Made by a program: the position numbers and the translations under genes
Notes under the pieces: model-generated
The model's input: the letters and a program-made list of their open reading frames with translations, nothing else
The model's database searches: none
What the model was told of the DNA's origin: nothing
Assembly (NCBI GenBank): GCA_022711695.1
Contig: JAKLEJ010000162.1
Span: 1-7,627 of the forward strand
Source of the DNA: Verrucomicrobiota bacterium
Lineage (GTDB): Bacteria > Verrucomicrobiota > Verrucomicrobiia > Limisphaerales > JACRJZ01
Length of the DNA stretch: 7,627 nt
Direction of reading: 5' to 3'
In this document: one piece after another, positions 1-5,841 of the stretch
Position numbering within the stretch: the stretch's first letter is position 1
How the letters are laid out: every line of letters starts with the position of its first letter

Positions 1-963
1 CTGTCCCCACGTCCAGGCTTTCTTTCCCGGAACCTGCTGGTGGTTGGCGTAGGAGACCACGCCGCGATCCGAGCCGTCGTCGTAGGAGCCGAAGAAGTCC
101 TGGTCGCAATGCCAGGCGAAGATGGAGGAGGCATCCTGGTAGTTCGTGCCCCGGGTGAGGTCCTTGCCGTGATCGATGGGCCAATCGAAGAACTTCTCCG
201 CCCCGTGATCGGTGCCCAGGGTCATCGGGTAGATGAATCGAAAGCCCGGGGTGTTGGGCATGGCGGTGCAATTCCAGAAATAGTAGGGCCGGATGGTCTC
301 GGTGGGGTTGTAGATGCGAATGCGCTCCTCGATGAAACTGCGGCCCGGGCGCAGGGTGACGATCACCGTCCACTTTGTGCCATAGATGCGCTCGGTTTCG
401 CCGATGGCGACCGACCGTGAGCCATCCTTCTCTGCCGGCAGAATCTCGACCGCGACGGGCTGCATACAGCCCACGGTGTGGCCTTGAGGGCCCGTGTTCC
501 ACTCGACGCCGCCGCTGGTCCAGGCGCCACACTGGCCAATGAGCCCCGGCTTGATGACGTTGTTCACGTAAAACATGGGCCGGCCGGCGGTCTTGTCGAT
601 GACCTCGTGGATCTTCCCGCCCAACTCCGGCAGGAAAACGATCCGGAGGTATTCGTTCTCGAGAATGACCGTCCGATAGGTGCGGTTGGTCTTGTCCCGG
701 CTCAGGAAATCGAGCATCGGGTACGGGTAGATGTTCACCTTGTCCGTGCCCCGGAAATAGGGATGCTTGACTGCCGCCCAGGGATAGGTGGGCAGGGTAA
801 GTTCGCCCCGGGAAGCCTTGACGGCGGCCGCATGAGCGCCGCTCCCGGCAACCGCCAGCATCAGCCACACGAGCCCACGCCCAAGGCCGCCGCGCCAGCG
901 CGAAATGGGAAGAAGTGCAAGGAGGGGAAGCCGTCCCGGGATGGGTGTTCCGTTGCGTGACAT
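1..963 (-). CDS. Secreted DUF5107 domain protein (partial; N-terminal 321 residues)
   Basis: The frame is open from an ATG at 963 to the window edge, giving 321 codons without a stop; the C-terminus lies outside. Residues 1-30 are a long basic N-region and 31-45 a hydrophobic core ending AHA|A, so I read an export signal cleaved near residue 45. The rest resembles DUF5107, a mutarotase-like beta-sandwich domain often followed by TPR repeats in proteins far longer than this fragment. Recognisable blocks are LPELGGKIHEVIDK (111-124), YVNNVIKPGLIG (132-143), SGGVEWN (150-156), YYFWNCTAMPNTPG (227-240) and the VPGKKAWTWG block (311-320). The block after GGVEWN reads GPQGHTV, where many relatives, as I remember them, have a WPQHHRP-like string. 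No enzymatic activity can be assigned; sugar or glycan binding or processing outside the cytoplasm is an inference from fold and export. It lies downstream of an exported oxidoreductase gene but behind a terminator, so it probably has its own promoter. No clear Shine-Dalgarno precedes the start, so the exact start is uncertain. Confidence 0.85.
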   Translation of the reverse strand, partial: MSRNGTPIPGRLPLLALLPISRWRGGLGRGLVWLMLAVAGSGAHAAAVKASRGELTLPTYPWAAVKHPYFRGTDKVNIYPYPMLDFLSRDKTNRTYRTVILENEYLRIVFLPELGGKIHEVIDKTAGRPMFYVNNVIKPGLIGQCGAWTSGGVEWNTGPQGHTVGCMQPVAVEILPAEKDGSRSVAIGETERIYGTKWTVIVTLRPGRSFIEERIRIYNPTETIRPYYFWNCTAMPNTPGFRFIYPMTLGTDHGAEKFFDWPIDHGKDLTRGTNYQDASSIFAWHCDQDFFGSYDDGSDRGVVSYANHQQVPGKKAWTWGQ

Positions 964-992
964 GCCCCGATCTTCACCCCGCCCACCAGCCC

Positions 993-1005
993 TTGGCAAT
1001 GCCAA
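993..1005. promoter_or_regulatory. Candidate operator: 6-bp perfect dyad TTGGCA-A-TGCCAA
   Basis: A 13-bp dyad with six-base perfect arms around a single base sits 29 bp upstream of the DUF5107 start and just past the terminator of the preceding gene. This is where an operator or promoter overlap would be expected. On the minus strand TTGGCA also resembles a -35 box, but no good -10 follows at normal spacing. A regulator cannot be named. A dyad this short can occur by chance in 135 bp of DNA, so the call is tentative. Confidence 0.3.
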
Positions 1006-1025
1006 ACCGGGCCTCGCCCCGGCGA

Positions 1026-1058
1026 TAAAAAGAGGGCGACGAGTTCGTCGTCGCCCTC
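1026..1058 (-). terminator. Intrinsic terminator of the Gfo/Idh/MocA gene
   Basis: Bases 1032-1042 and 1048-1058 form a perfect 11-bp GC-rich stem (GAGGGCGACGA against TCGTCGCCCTC) with a five-base loop. Read on the minus strand, the stem is followed at once by TTTTTAT (1031-1025). It begins 40 nt past the stop codon of the oxidoreductase. There is no T tract on the other side, so it acts on the minus strand only. It separates the oxidoreductase from the DUF5107 gene. Confidence 0.9.
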
Positions 1059-1098
1059 GGAATGCGCTTGCGGGCCGCGGCCGCCCGCCGCCGTCGGA

Positions 1099-2475
1099 TC
1101 AATACTCGCGCTGGCGGTTCTTGCCGGGCTGCGGAACGGGGTACTTGCCGTCGGGCCCCGGCATGAGCGGCGCGGGCGAATTGGCGTCCAGCTTGTCCAG
1201 CCCGGGCGCGAACTCGTGCTCGCAGTCAAGGAGTTCCTCCATGGTGACCTCGCGGCCGGTGTGCGCGGCCATGCGGCCCAGGGAGGTGGCGGCGCTGGCC
1301 ATGACGCCGCGCTCGACCTCGTTGTAGGGTTTGTCGGCGCGAATGGCCGCCACCAGCGCGTCCCATTCGTTCTGGTAGGGGTCGCCCTGGCCGGCCGGGA
1401 CTTTGGATTCCCAGATCATGTCCGAGCGCCGCGGGGTTTGCCCCTTGAAGATGGCCGAGGGCATCCCGCAGTCGCCGCTCTTGGAAACGATCGCGCTGCC
1501 CTTGGTGCCATGGATGTAGCTCGAGTAGATGTCGTCGCAGCCGGTCATGCAGCGCCCGTCGAAGTTGAACTTGGTCCCGTCCGCGTAGGTGTATTCCACG
1601 GCGTAGATGTCGAAGTTCTGGTCCACGCTGTCGCCGCGGTAGTGGCGTCCGCCCAGGGCCTGGGCCTTCACCGGCCAGGCGTTCTTCATCCAGCCCAGGT
1701 GATCGATGATATGGATGTAGAAGTCGCTGTAGTTGCCGCCGCTGGCCCAGAGGAAGCTGTGGAAGCGCCGGACCTGGTAGTTCATCTCGGTGATGCCGGG
1801 CGGTTTCGGGGGCGAGGAAAAGAAGCCCACCGGCCCGTGCATGCGGTAGCCGCGCTGCAGGATGATCTCGCCCAGCTCGCCGTCGTGGACGCGCTTGGCC
1901 AGGTCCTGGAGCGCGCGGCTGTGGCGGGACATCAGGCCCACGCCGACCTTGAGGTTCTTGGCCGTGGCCGCTTCGCCCAGTTTGAGCATGCGCTTGCTGG
2001 TGGGGCCATCCACGGTGACGGGCTTCTCCATGAAGACGTTCAGGCCCTTTTCGATGGCATAGGTGAAATGAACCCAGCGGAAGGCCGGCGGGGTGGCGAA
2101 GATGGCCACGTCCCCCGGCTTGAGGCAATCCAGGGCCTTCTTGTAGGCGTCGTAGCCGACGAACTTGCGGTCCTGGGGCACATCCACCTGGTCGGGCTTG
2201 GAGCGCTTGAGTTCGTTGAAGCTGTTGTTGAGCCGGTCTTCGAAGGCGTCGGCCATGGCGACGAGCTTGATGGGGCCGCCCTTGGTCGAGAGGGCCTGAA
2301 CGGCGGCGCCGCTGCCCCGGCCGCCGCAGCCCACCAGGGCGACCTGGAGGGTGTTGTTCTCGGCCGCGTGCACATGCGGTATGGCCACGCCCGCCAGGGC
2401 CGTGGCCGCCGCCACACGGCTGGTGTTCTTCAAAAACTCCCGACGCGATGTCAGATTCTCTTGGGTATTGCTCAT
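1099..2475 (-). CDS. Tat-exported Gfo/Idh/MocA family oxidoreductase
   Basis: The 458-residue protein starts at an ATG at 2475. A twin-arginine signal follows directly: SRREFLK at residues 10-16, then an Ala-rich hydrophobic stretch ending in HVHA at 34-37. The frame stays open upstream to 2673, but that start would bury the Tat motif about 75 residues inside and overlap the divergent mpl gene. Residues 43-56 carry the Rossmann nucleotide loop (VGCGGRGSG), ATPPAF is at 127-132, and the family hallmark EKP is at 150-152. A possible catalytic-domain block with HIIDHLGW is at 255-262. The family performs NAD(P)-dependent redox chemistry on sugars, inositols and related polyols, and some exported members bind NAD tightly and work without free cofactor. 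The substrate here is unknown; a cell-envelope sugar or glycan is an inference. The C-terminal tail is rich in Pro and Gly. The gene is divergent from mpl and ends at a strong terminator. There is no Shine-Dalgarno, as the bases before the start read TTCTCCAACAT. Confidence 0.9.
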   Translation of the reverse strand: MSNTQENLTSRREFLKNTSRVAAATALAGVAIPHVHAAENNTLQVALVGCGGRGSGAAVQALSTKGGPIKLVAMADAFEDRLNNSFNELKRSKPDQVDVPQDRKFVGYDAYKKALDCLKPGDVAIFATPPAFRWVHFTYAIEKGLNVFMEKPVTVDGPTSKRMLKLGEAATAKNLKVGVGLMSRHSRALQDLAKRVHDGELGEIILQRGYRMHGPVGFFSSPPKPPGITEMNYQVRRFHSFLWASGGNYSDFYIHIIDHLGWMKNAWPVKAQALGGRHYRGDSVDQNFDIYAVEYTYADGTKFNFDGRCMTGCDDIYSSYIHGTKGSAIVSKSGDCGMPSAIFKGQTPRRSDMIWESKVPAGQGDPYQNEWDALVAAIRADKPYNEVERGVMASAATSLGRMAAHTGREVTMEELLDCEHEFAPGLDKLDANSPAPLMPGPDGKYPVPQPGKNRQREY

Positions 2476-2489
2476 ATGTTGGAGAATAC

Positions 2490-2512
2490 TGACAGGACCG
2501 GGCGTTCTGTCA
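2490..2512. promoter_or_regulatory. Dyad in the divergent gfo/mpl intergenic region
   Basis: TGACAGGAC (2490-2498) and GTTCTGTCA (2504-2512) form a 9-bp dyad around the five bases CGGGC, with one pair that is G-U in plus-strand RNA and mismatched as DNA. The outer TGACAG/CTGTCA arms are perfect. It lies 14 bp upstream of the oxidoreductase start and 51 bp upstream of mpl, so one bound protein could affect both genes. Alternatively it could be a hairpin in the mpl leader. TGACA within it also resembles a -35 box, but no convincing -10 follows in either direction. No terminator T tract is present. Confidence 0.4.
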
Positions 2513-2542
2513 TTCAAAAAAAGGGCCACTTCCCCGTTGAAA

Positions 2543-2549
2543 AAGGAGG
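2543..2549 (+). promoter_or_regulatory. Shine-Dalgarno site for mpl
   Basis: AAGGAGG is the only strong Shine-Dalgarno sequence before any gene in the window. It is 14 bases from the ATG at 2564, slightly long, and 11 bases from an in-frame TTG at 2561. This supports a start at 2561 or 2564 over the far-upstream in-frame ATG at 2351, which lies inside the divergent oxidoreductase gene. Confidence 0.65.
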
Positions 2550-2563
2550 CGTGGTCCGGTTTG

Positions 2564-3967
2564 ATGACCGGCGCTGTGTTTACCGAAATCCGATCCATCC
2601 ATTTTTCCGGGATTTGCGGCACCGCCATGGCCGCCGTGGCCGCCGCAATGAAAGACAAGGGCTTCAGCGTCACCGGCTCCGACCAGAACGTCTATCCGCC
2701 CATGTCCACATTTCTGGCCGAACGCCAGATCGAGGTCGCCGAGGGCTACGCCGAGCCGAACCTGGCGCATCGGCCGGACCTGGTGGTGATCGGCAACGCC
2801 CTGTCGCGCGGCAATCCCGAGGTCGAGGTGGTGCTCGAGCGCAAGCTGCGCTATTGCTCGCTGCCGGAGCTGCTCAAGGAGTTCTTTTTGCGGGGCAAAC
2901 GCTCGCTGGTGGTGAGCGGCACCCACGGCAAGACCACCACCACCTCGCTGCTGGCCTGGGTCTTCGAGCACAACGGCCTCAACCCCAGCTTTCTCATCGG
3001 CGGCATCCCCAACAATTTCGGCCAGGGCGCCCGCATCACCGACAGCGAGTGGTTCATCCTCGAGGGCGACGAATACGACACGGCCTTCTTCGACAAGCGC
3101 AGCAAGTTCACGCACTACATGCCGGAGCTGGCCATCGTCAACAACCTCGAGTTCGACCATGCCGACATCTTCAAGGACGTCCCGGCCATCCAGAACAGCT
3201 TTCGCCATTTTGTGCGGCTGGTGCCGCGCAACGGGCTGCTCCTGGGCAACGGGGACGACCCCAACGTGGCGCCCCTGCTCGACGTGACCCACTGCCCTGT
3301 CAAGCGCTTCGGGCTCGGAGACGACAACGCGGTGCACGCCTTCAACCTGCGCTACGGGGCCACCGCCACCGAGTTCGAGCTGCCCAGCTTCAAGTATCAC
3401 CTGGACATGCTGGGCGAGTTCAACGTGCGCAACGCCCTGGGGGTCATCGCCGCCGCCAAGCACTACGGCCTCAAGAACCACCAGATCCAGGCCGCCTTCA
3501 GCACCTTCAAGGGCGTCAAGCGCCGGATGGAGGTCCGGGGCATCGTCGGAGGCGTCACGGTGATCGACGACTTCGGGCATCACCCCACCGCCATCCGCCA
3601 AACGCTGGCGGCGCTCCGCCTGCGCTACCCCGGCCAGAAAATCTGGGCGGTCTTCGAGCCTCGCTCGAACACCACGCGGCGCAATGTCTTCCAGAAGGAA
3701 CTGGCCACCGCCTTCGACGCCGCCGATGCGGTGGTGGTTTCGCAGGTGGCCCGGCTGGAGCAAGTCCCGGAGAACGAGCGGCTCAACCCGGTGCAACTGA
3801 TGAAAGACCTGCAGGCCGGCGGCAAACCCGCCGCCTACCTGGCCGACGCGCCCGCGATCGTCGAACACCTCGGCGGGCAGCTCAATGGGGGCGACGTCGT
3901 CTGCGTGTTCAGCAACGGCGGCTTTGGCGGCATCCACCAGAAGCTGCTGGAGCGGCTCAAGCGCTGA
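2564..3967 (+). CDS. mpl: UDP-N-acetylmuramate:L-alanyl-gamma-D-glutamyl-meso-diaminopimelate ligase
   Basis: This Mur-ligase family enzyme joins the recycled tripeptide L-Ala-D-Glu-mDAP to UDP-MurNAc in the cytoplasm, using ATP, so that peptidoglycan fragments return to cell-wall synthesis. At 467 residues it is close to the 457 of E. coli Mpl. The N-terminal UDP-binding domain begins with IHFSGICGTAM (12-22) and has TGSDQNVYPPMST. The central ATPase domain has the P-loop GTHGKTTTT (119-127), EGDEYDTAFFDKRSKF from residue 167 and NNLEFDHADIF. The C-terminal domain has DDFGHHPTA (335-343), EPRSNT and SNGGFGGIH from 450. The DEYD, FFDKRSKF and SNGGFGGIH blocks follow Mpl rather than MurC. I chose the ATG at 2564, with the TTG at 2561 as an alternative, because family homology begins just after it and AAGGAGG precedes it. 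guaD starts four bases after its stop, so the two are likely co-transcribed. It implies a diaminopimelate-type wall and active muropeptide recycling. Confidence 0.96.
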   Translation: MTGAVFTEIRSIHFSGICGTAMAAVAAAMKDKGFSVTGSDQNVYPPMSTFLAERQIEVAEGYAEPNLAHRPDLVVIGNALSRGNPEVEVVLERKLRYCSLPELLKEFFLRGKRSLVVSGTHGKTTTTSLLAWVFEHNGLNPSFLIGGIPNNFGQGARITDSEWFILEGDEYDTAFFDKRSKFTHYMPELAIVNNLEFDHADIFKDVPAIQNSFRHFVRLVPRNGLLLGNGDDPNVAPLLDVTHCPVKRFGLGDDNAVHAFNLRYGATATEFELPSFKYHLDMLGEFNVRNALGVIAAAKHYGLKNHQIQAAFSTFKGVKRRMEVRGIVGGVTVIDDFGHHPTAIRQTLAALRLRYPGQKIWAVFEPRSNTTRRNVFQKELATAFDAADAVVVSQVARLEQVPENERLNPVQLMKDLQAGGKPAAYLADAPAIVEHLGGQLNGGDVVCVFSNGGFGGIHQKLLERLKR

Positions 3968-3971
3968 AGGC

Positions 3972-4472
3972 ATGGCCGCCAGGAAGCCAGCCGCCGAGGA
4001 AGCCCGGGCGCAGGAGTTCATGCGCCTGGCCATCCGGCTGGCCCGGGCGGGCATGCGACGCGGGCAAGGCGGGCCCTTCGGCGCGGTGATCGTGAAGGGC
4101 CGGAAAGTGGTGGCCCGGGGCGTGAACCGCGTGACGTCGGCAAACGACCCGACCGCGCACGCGGAGGTCGTGGCCATCCGCCGCGCCTGCCGCAAGCTGG
4201 GGCGCTTCCATCTGACGGACTGCGAGCTCTACACCAGTTGCGAGCCGTGCCCCATGTGCCTGGCGGCCGCCTATTGGGCGCGCATCCCGGTGGTGTATTA
4301 CGCCAACACGCGCCGCGATGCGGCGGCCATCGGCTTCAGCGACGCCTTCCTGTATGACGAACTGGCCCGGCCCCTGCACCGCCGCAAGCTGAAGATGCGG
4401 CAGTTGCTGCGGGCGGAGGCCCAGGCGGGCTTCCTCGAATGGCGCGACAAGCCCGACAAAACGACCTACTGA
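3972..4472 (+). CDS. guaD: Guanine deaminase (cytidine deaminase fold, GuaD type)
   Basis: The 166-residue product is predicted to be a cytoplasmic zinc enzyme that converts guanine to xanthine plus ammonia in purine salvage and breakdown. It aligns closely with the short B. subtilis GuaD (156 residues) with a constant offset of 10. Zinc ligands are H63 (in NDPTAHAEV) and C93 and C96 (in CEPCPMC), with the proton-shuttling E65. N52 and D124 fall at base-recognition positions, and the C-terminal Y166 matches the terminal tyrosine of the B. subtilis enzyme, which packs into the partner active site of the swapped dimer. This pattern separates it from TadA-type tRNA deaminases. The start at 3972 is four bases past the mpl stop, and the only ribosome-site-like sequence is a weak GAAGG abutting it, so translation is probably coupled to mpl. 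An internal ATG at 4020 would remove part of the first helix and is less likely. Another purine or pterin substrate cannot be excluded. Confidence 0.9.
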   Translation: MAARKPAAEEARAQEFMRLAIRLARAGMRRGQGGPFGAVIVKGRKVVARGVNRVTSANDPTAHAEVVAIRRACRKLGRFHLTDCELYTSCEPCPMCLAAAYWARIPVVYYANTRRDAAAIGFSDAFLYDELARPLHRRKLKMRQLLRAEAQAGFLEWRDKPDKTTY

Positions 4473-4507
4473 GCGCGCAGGGCCGCGGATTCGGTTTGCC
4501 AAAAACG

Positions 4508-4537
4508 TTGACGCTGCCGCGCGCCGTTCCGTAAATA
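4508..4537 (+). promoter_or_regulatory. Candidate promoter for sucC
   Basis: Within the 143-bp gap before sucC, TTGACG (4508-4513; five of six bases match the -35 consensus) is followed after 18 bp by TAAATA (4532-4537), a weak -10. The -10 lies in an AT-rich patch (TAAATATTAGCTTTT) that stands out from the GC-rich surroundings. A start near 4545 would give a leader of about 70 nt. No terminator for guaD is visible in this gap, so read-through from mpl-guaD is possible. Confidence 0.4.
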
Positions 4538-4615
4538 TTAGCTTTTCCGGCCGCCTGGCAGGAGAGAAGCCAACCCGATTGGACGCGGAAGAAGCCAGGC
4601 AACAAAGACGCTCGA

Positions 4616-5821
4616 ATGAATCTGCACGAATACCAGGCAAAGAAACTGCTGGCGGCGCACGGCGTGGCCGTGCCTCCCGGGGACGTATGCGATACCGCCG
4701 AGGAGGCCAAAGCGACGGCGGGCAAACTGTTCGCGGAGGGCTACAAGCGGGTCATCGTGAAATCCCAGATTCACGCCGGCGGGCGGGGACGCGGGGTGTT
4801 CAAGAACGGCCGTAAAGGCGGGGTGAAGATCTGCGAAACGACGGCCGAAGTTTACGCCCATGCGCGGAACATGCTGGGCCAGGTGCTGGTGACCAAGCAG
4901 ACCGGGCCGGAGGGGCGGCTGGTGAGCAAGGTGCTGGTGGAAAGCGCGCTGGCGATCGACCGCGAGCTCTTCGTGGCGGTGGTGCTGGACCGGACGATTT
5001 CGCGGCCGGTGGTGATGGTGTGCCAGGAGGGCGGCGTGGACATCGAGGAGGTGGCCGCCAAGACTCCGCACTTGATCTGCCGGGAGGTCGTGGACCCGGT
5101 GATGGGGCTGATGCCCTACCAGGCCCGGCGGCTGGCGCTGCGCCTGGGGCTCAAAAGCGAGCTGATCCACCAGGCCGCCAGGCTCCTGATGGGAGTTTAC
5201 CAGGCCTGGTGGAAATGCGAGGCCACCCTCGTCGAGATCAACCCGCTTCACGTGGTCGAGGACATCGACGGCAACCAGACGCTGGTGGCGGTGGACAGCA
5301 AGATCGCGCTGGACGACAACGCCCTTTACCGGCAGGCCGAGCTGCAGGAACTGCGCGACCTGGCGGAGGAATCCCCGCTGGAAGTCGAAGCCAGCAACTA
5401 CAACCTGAGCTACATCAAGCTGGACGGGAACATCGCCTGCCTGGTGAACGGGGCGGGCCTGGCGATGGCCACGATGGACATCGTCAAGCACCACGGCGGC
5501 CGCCCGGCCAACTTCCTGGATGTGGGCGGCGGGGCCAAGCCCGAACAGGTGGCGGCGGCCTTCAAAATCATTCTCAGCGATCCCAACGTCAAAGCGATCC
5601 TGGTTAACATCTTCGGAGGCATCATGCAATGCGACATCATCGCCCAGGGGATCGTCGCGGCGGTGAGGGAAACCAATCTCACCCTCCCGCTGGTTGTCCG
5701 GCTCGAGGGCAACAACGTCGAGCCGGCCCGCGCCATCATCGCCGAGTCCGGCCTGCCGGTCATCGCCGCCGATTCCATGGCCGACGCCGCCCGCAAGGTC
5801 GTTCAAGCCGTGCCCCGCTGA
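4616..5821 (+). CDS. sucC: Succinyl-CoA ligase, beta subunit
   Basis: With SucD this forms the TCA-cycle enzyme that interconverts succinyl-CoA and succinate with formation of ATP or GTP. The beta subunit carries the nucleotide-binding ATP-grasp fold and much of the succinate site. The 401 residues compare with 388 in E. coli. MNLHEYQAKKLL opens the protein exactly as in the family, fixing the start. Other blocks are VKSQIHAGGRGRG from residue 48, VEINPL (206-211) and VDSK (226-229) with the Mg-binding N209 and D227, VNIFGGIMQCD from 330, and LEGNNVE. After the HAGGRGRG loop comes a short insertion (VFKNGRKGGV) that E. coli lacks and eukaryotic and some other bacterial beta subunits have. No Shine-Dalgarno precedes the ATG. 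sucD follows after 20 bp. Nucleotide preference and closely related CoA ligases (malate or citrate types) cannot be fully decided from sequence, but the pair looks SucCD-like throughout. Confidence 0.95.
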   Translation: MNLHEYQAKKLLAAHGVAVPPGDVCDTAEEAKATAGKLFAEGYKRVIVKSQIHAGGRGRGVFKNGRKGGVKICETTAEVYAHARNMLGQVLVTKQTGPEGRLVSKVLVESALAIDRELFVAVVLDRTISRPVVMVCQEGGVDIEEVAAKTPHLICREVVDPVMGLMPYQARRLALRLGLKSELIHQAARLLMGVYQAWWKCEATLVEINPLHVVEDIDGNQTLVAVDSKIALDDNALYRQAELQELRDLAEESPLEVEASNYNLSYIKLDGNIACLVNGAGLAMATMDIVKHHGGRPANFLDVGGGAKPEQVAAAFKIILSDPNVKAILVNIFGGIMQCDIIAQGIVAAVRETNLTLPLVVRLEGNNVEPARAIIAESGLPVIAADSMADAARKVVQAVPR

Positions 5822-5841
5822 CCCTCAAACGCTGCCGACTT

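Noticed and set aside
40..960. Plus-strand frames at 40-420 and 478-960
   Set aside because: They are antisense to the DUF5107 gene, whose minus-strand frame is unbroken and carries recognisable family blocks.
2351..2563. Upstream extension of mpl to an ATG at 2351
   Set aside because: It overlaps the divergent oxidoreductase gene. The extra residues lack family similarity, and a strong Shine-Dalgarno supports the start near 2564.
2476..2673. Upstream extension of the oxidoreductase to an ATG at 2673
   Set aside because: It would place the Tat signal internally and overlap the mpl start and its ribosome site.
1216..4089. A very long plus-strand open frame (957 codons) across the oxidoreductase and mpl genes
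   Set aside because: It runs antisense through one clear gene and out of frame through another. Its product is a low-complexity Arg/Ala/Gly/Val sequence with no recognisable domain, as expected for shadow frames in GC-rich DNA.
2510..4195. A 561-codon minus-strand open frame opposite mpl and guaD
   Set aside because: It is antisense to two strongly conserved genes, and its composition is typical of third-position GC bias read backwards.
4553..4600. Inverted repeat GCCTGGC/GCCAGGC in the sucC leader, enclosing CCAA/TTGG, as a possible riboswitch-like element
   Set aside because: A 7-bp match across a 34-base interior is expected by chance in a GC-rich gap of this size, and no known riboswitch core is visible.
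4538..5806. A 422-codon minus-strand open frame opposite sucC
   Set aside because: It mirrors the sucC codons, with His/Gln/Val-rich low-complexity translation and no motif.
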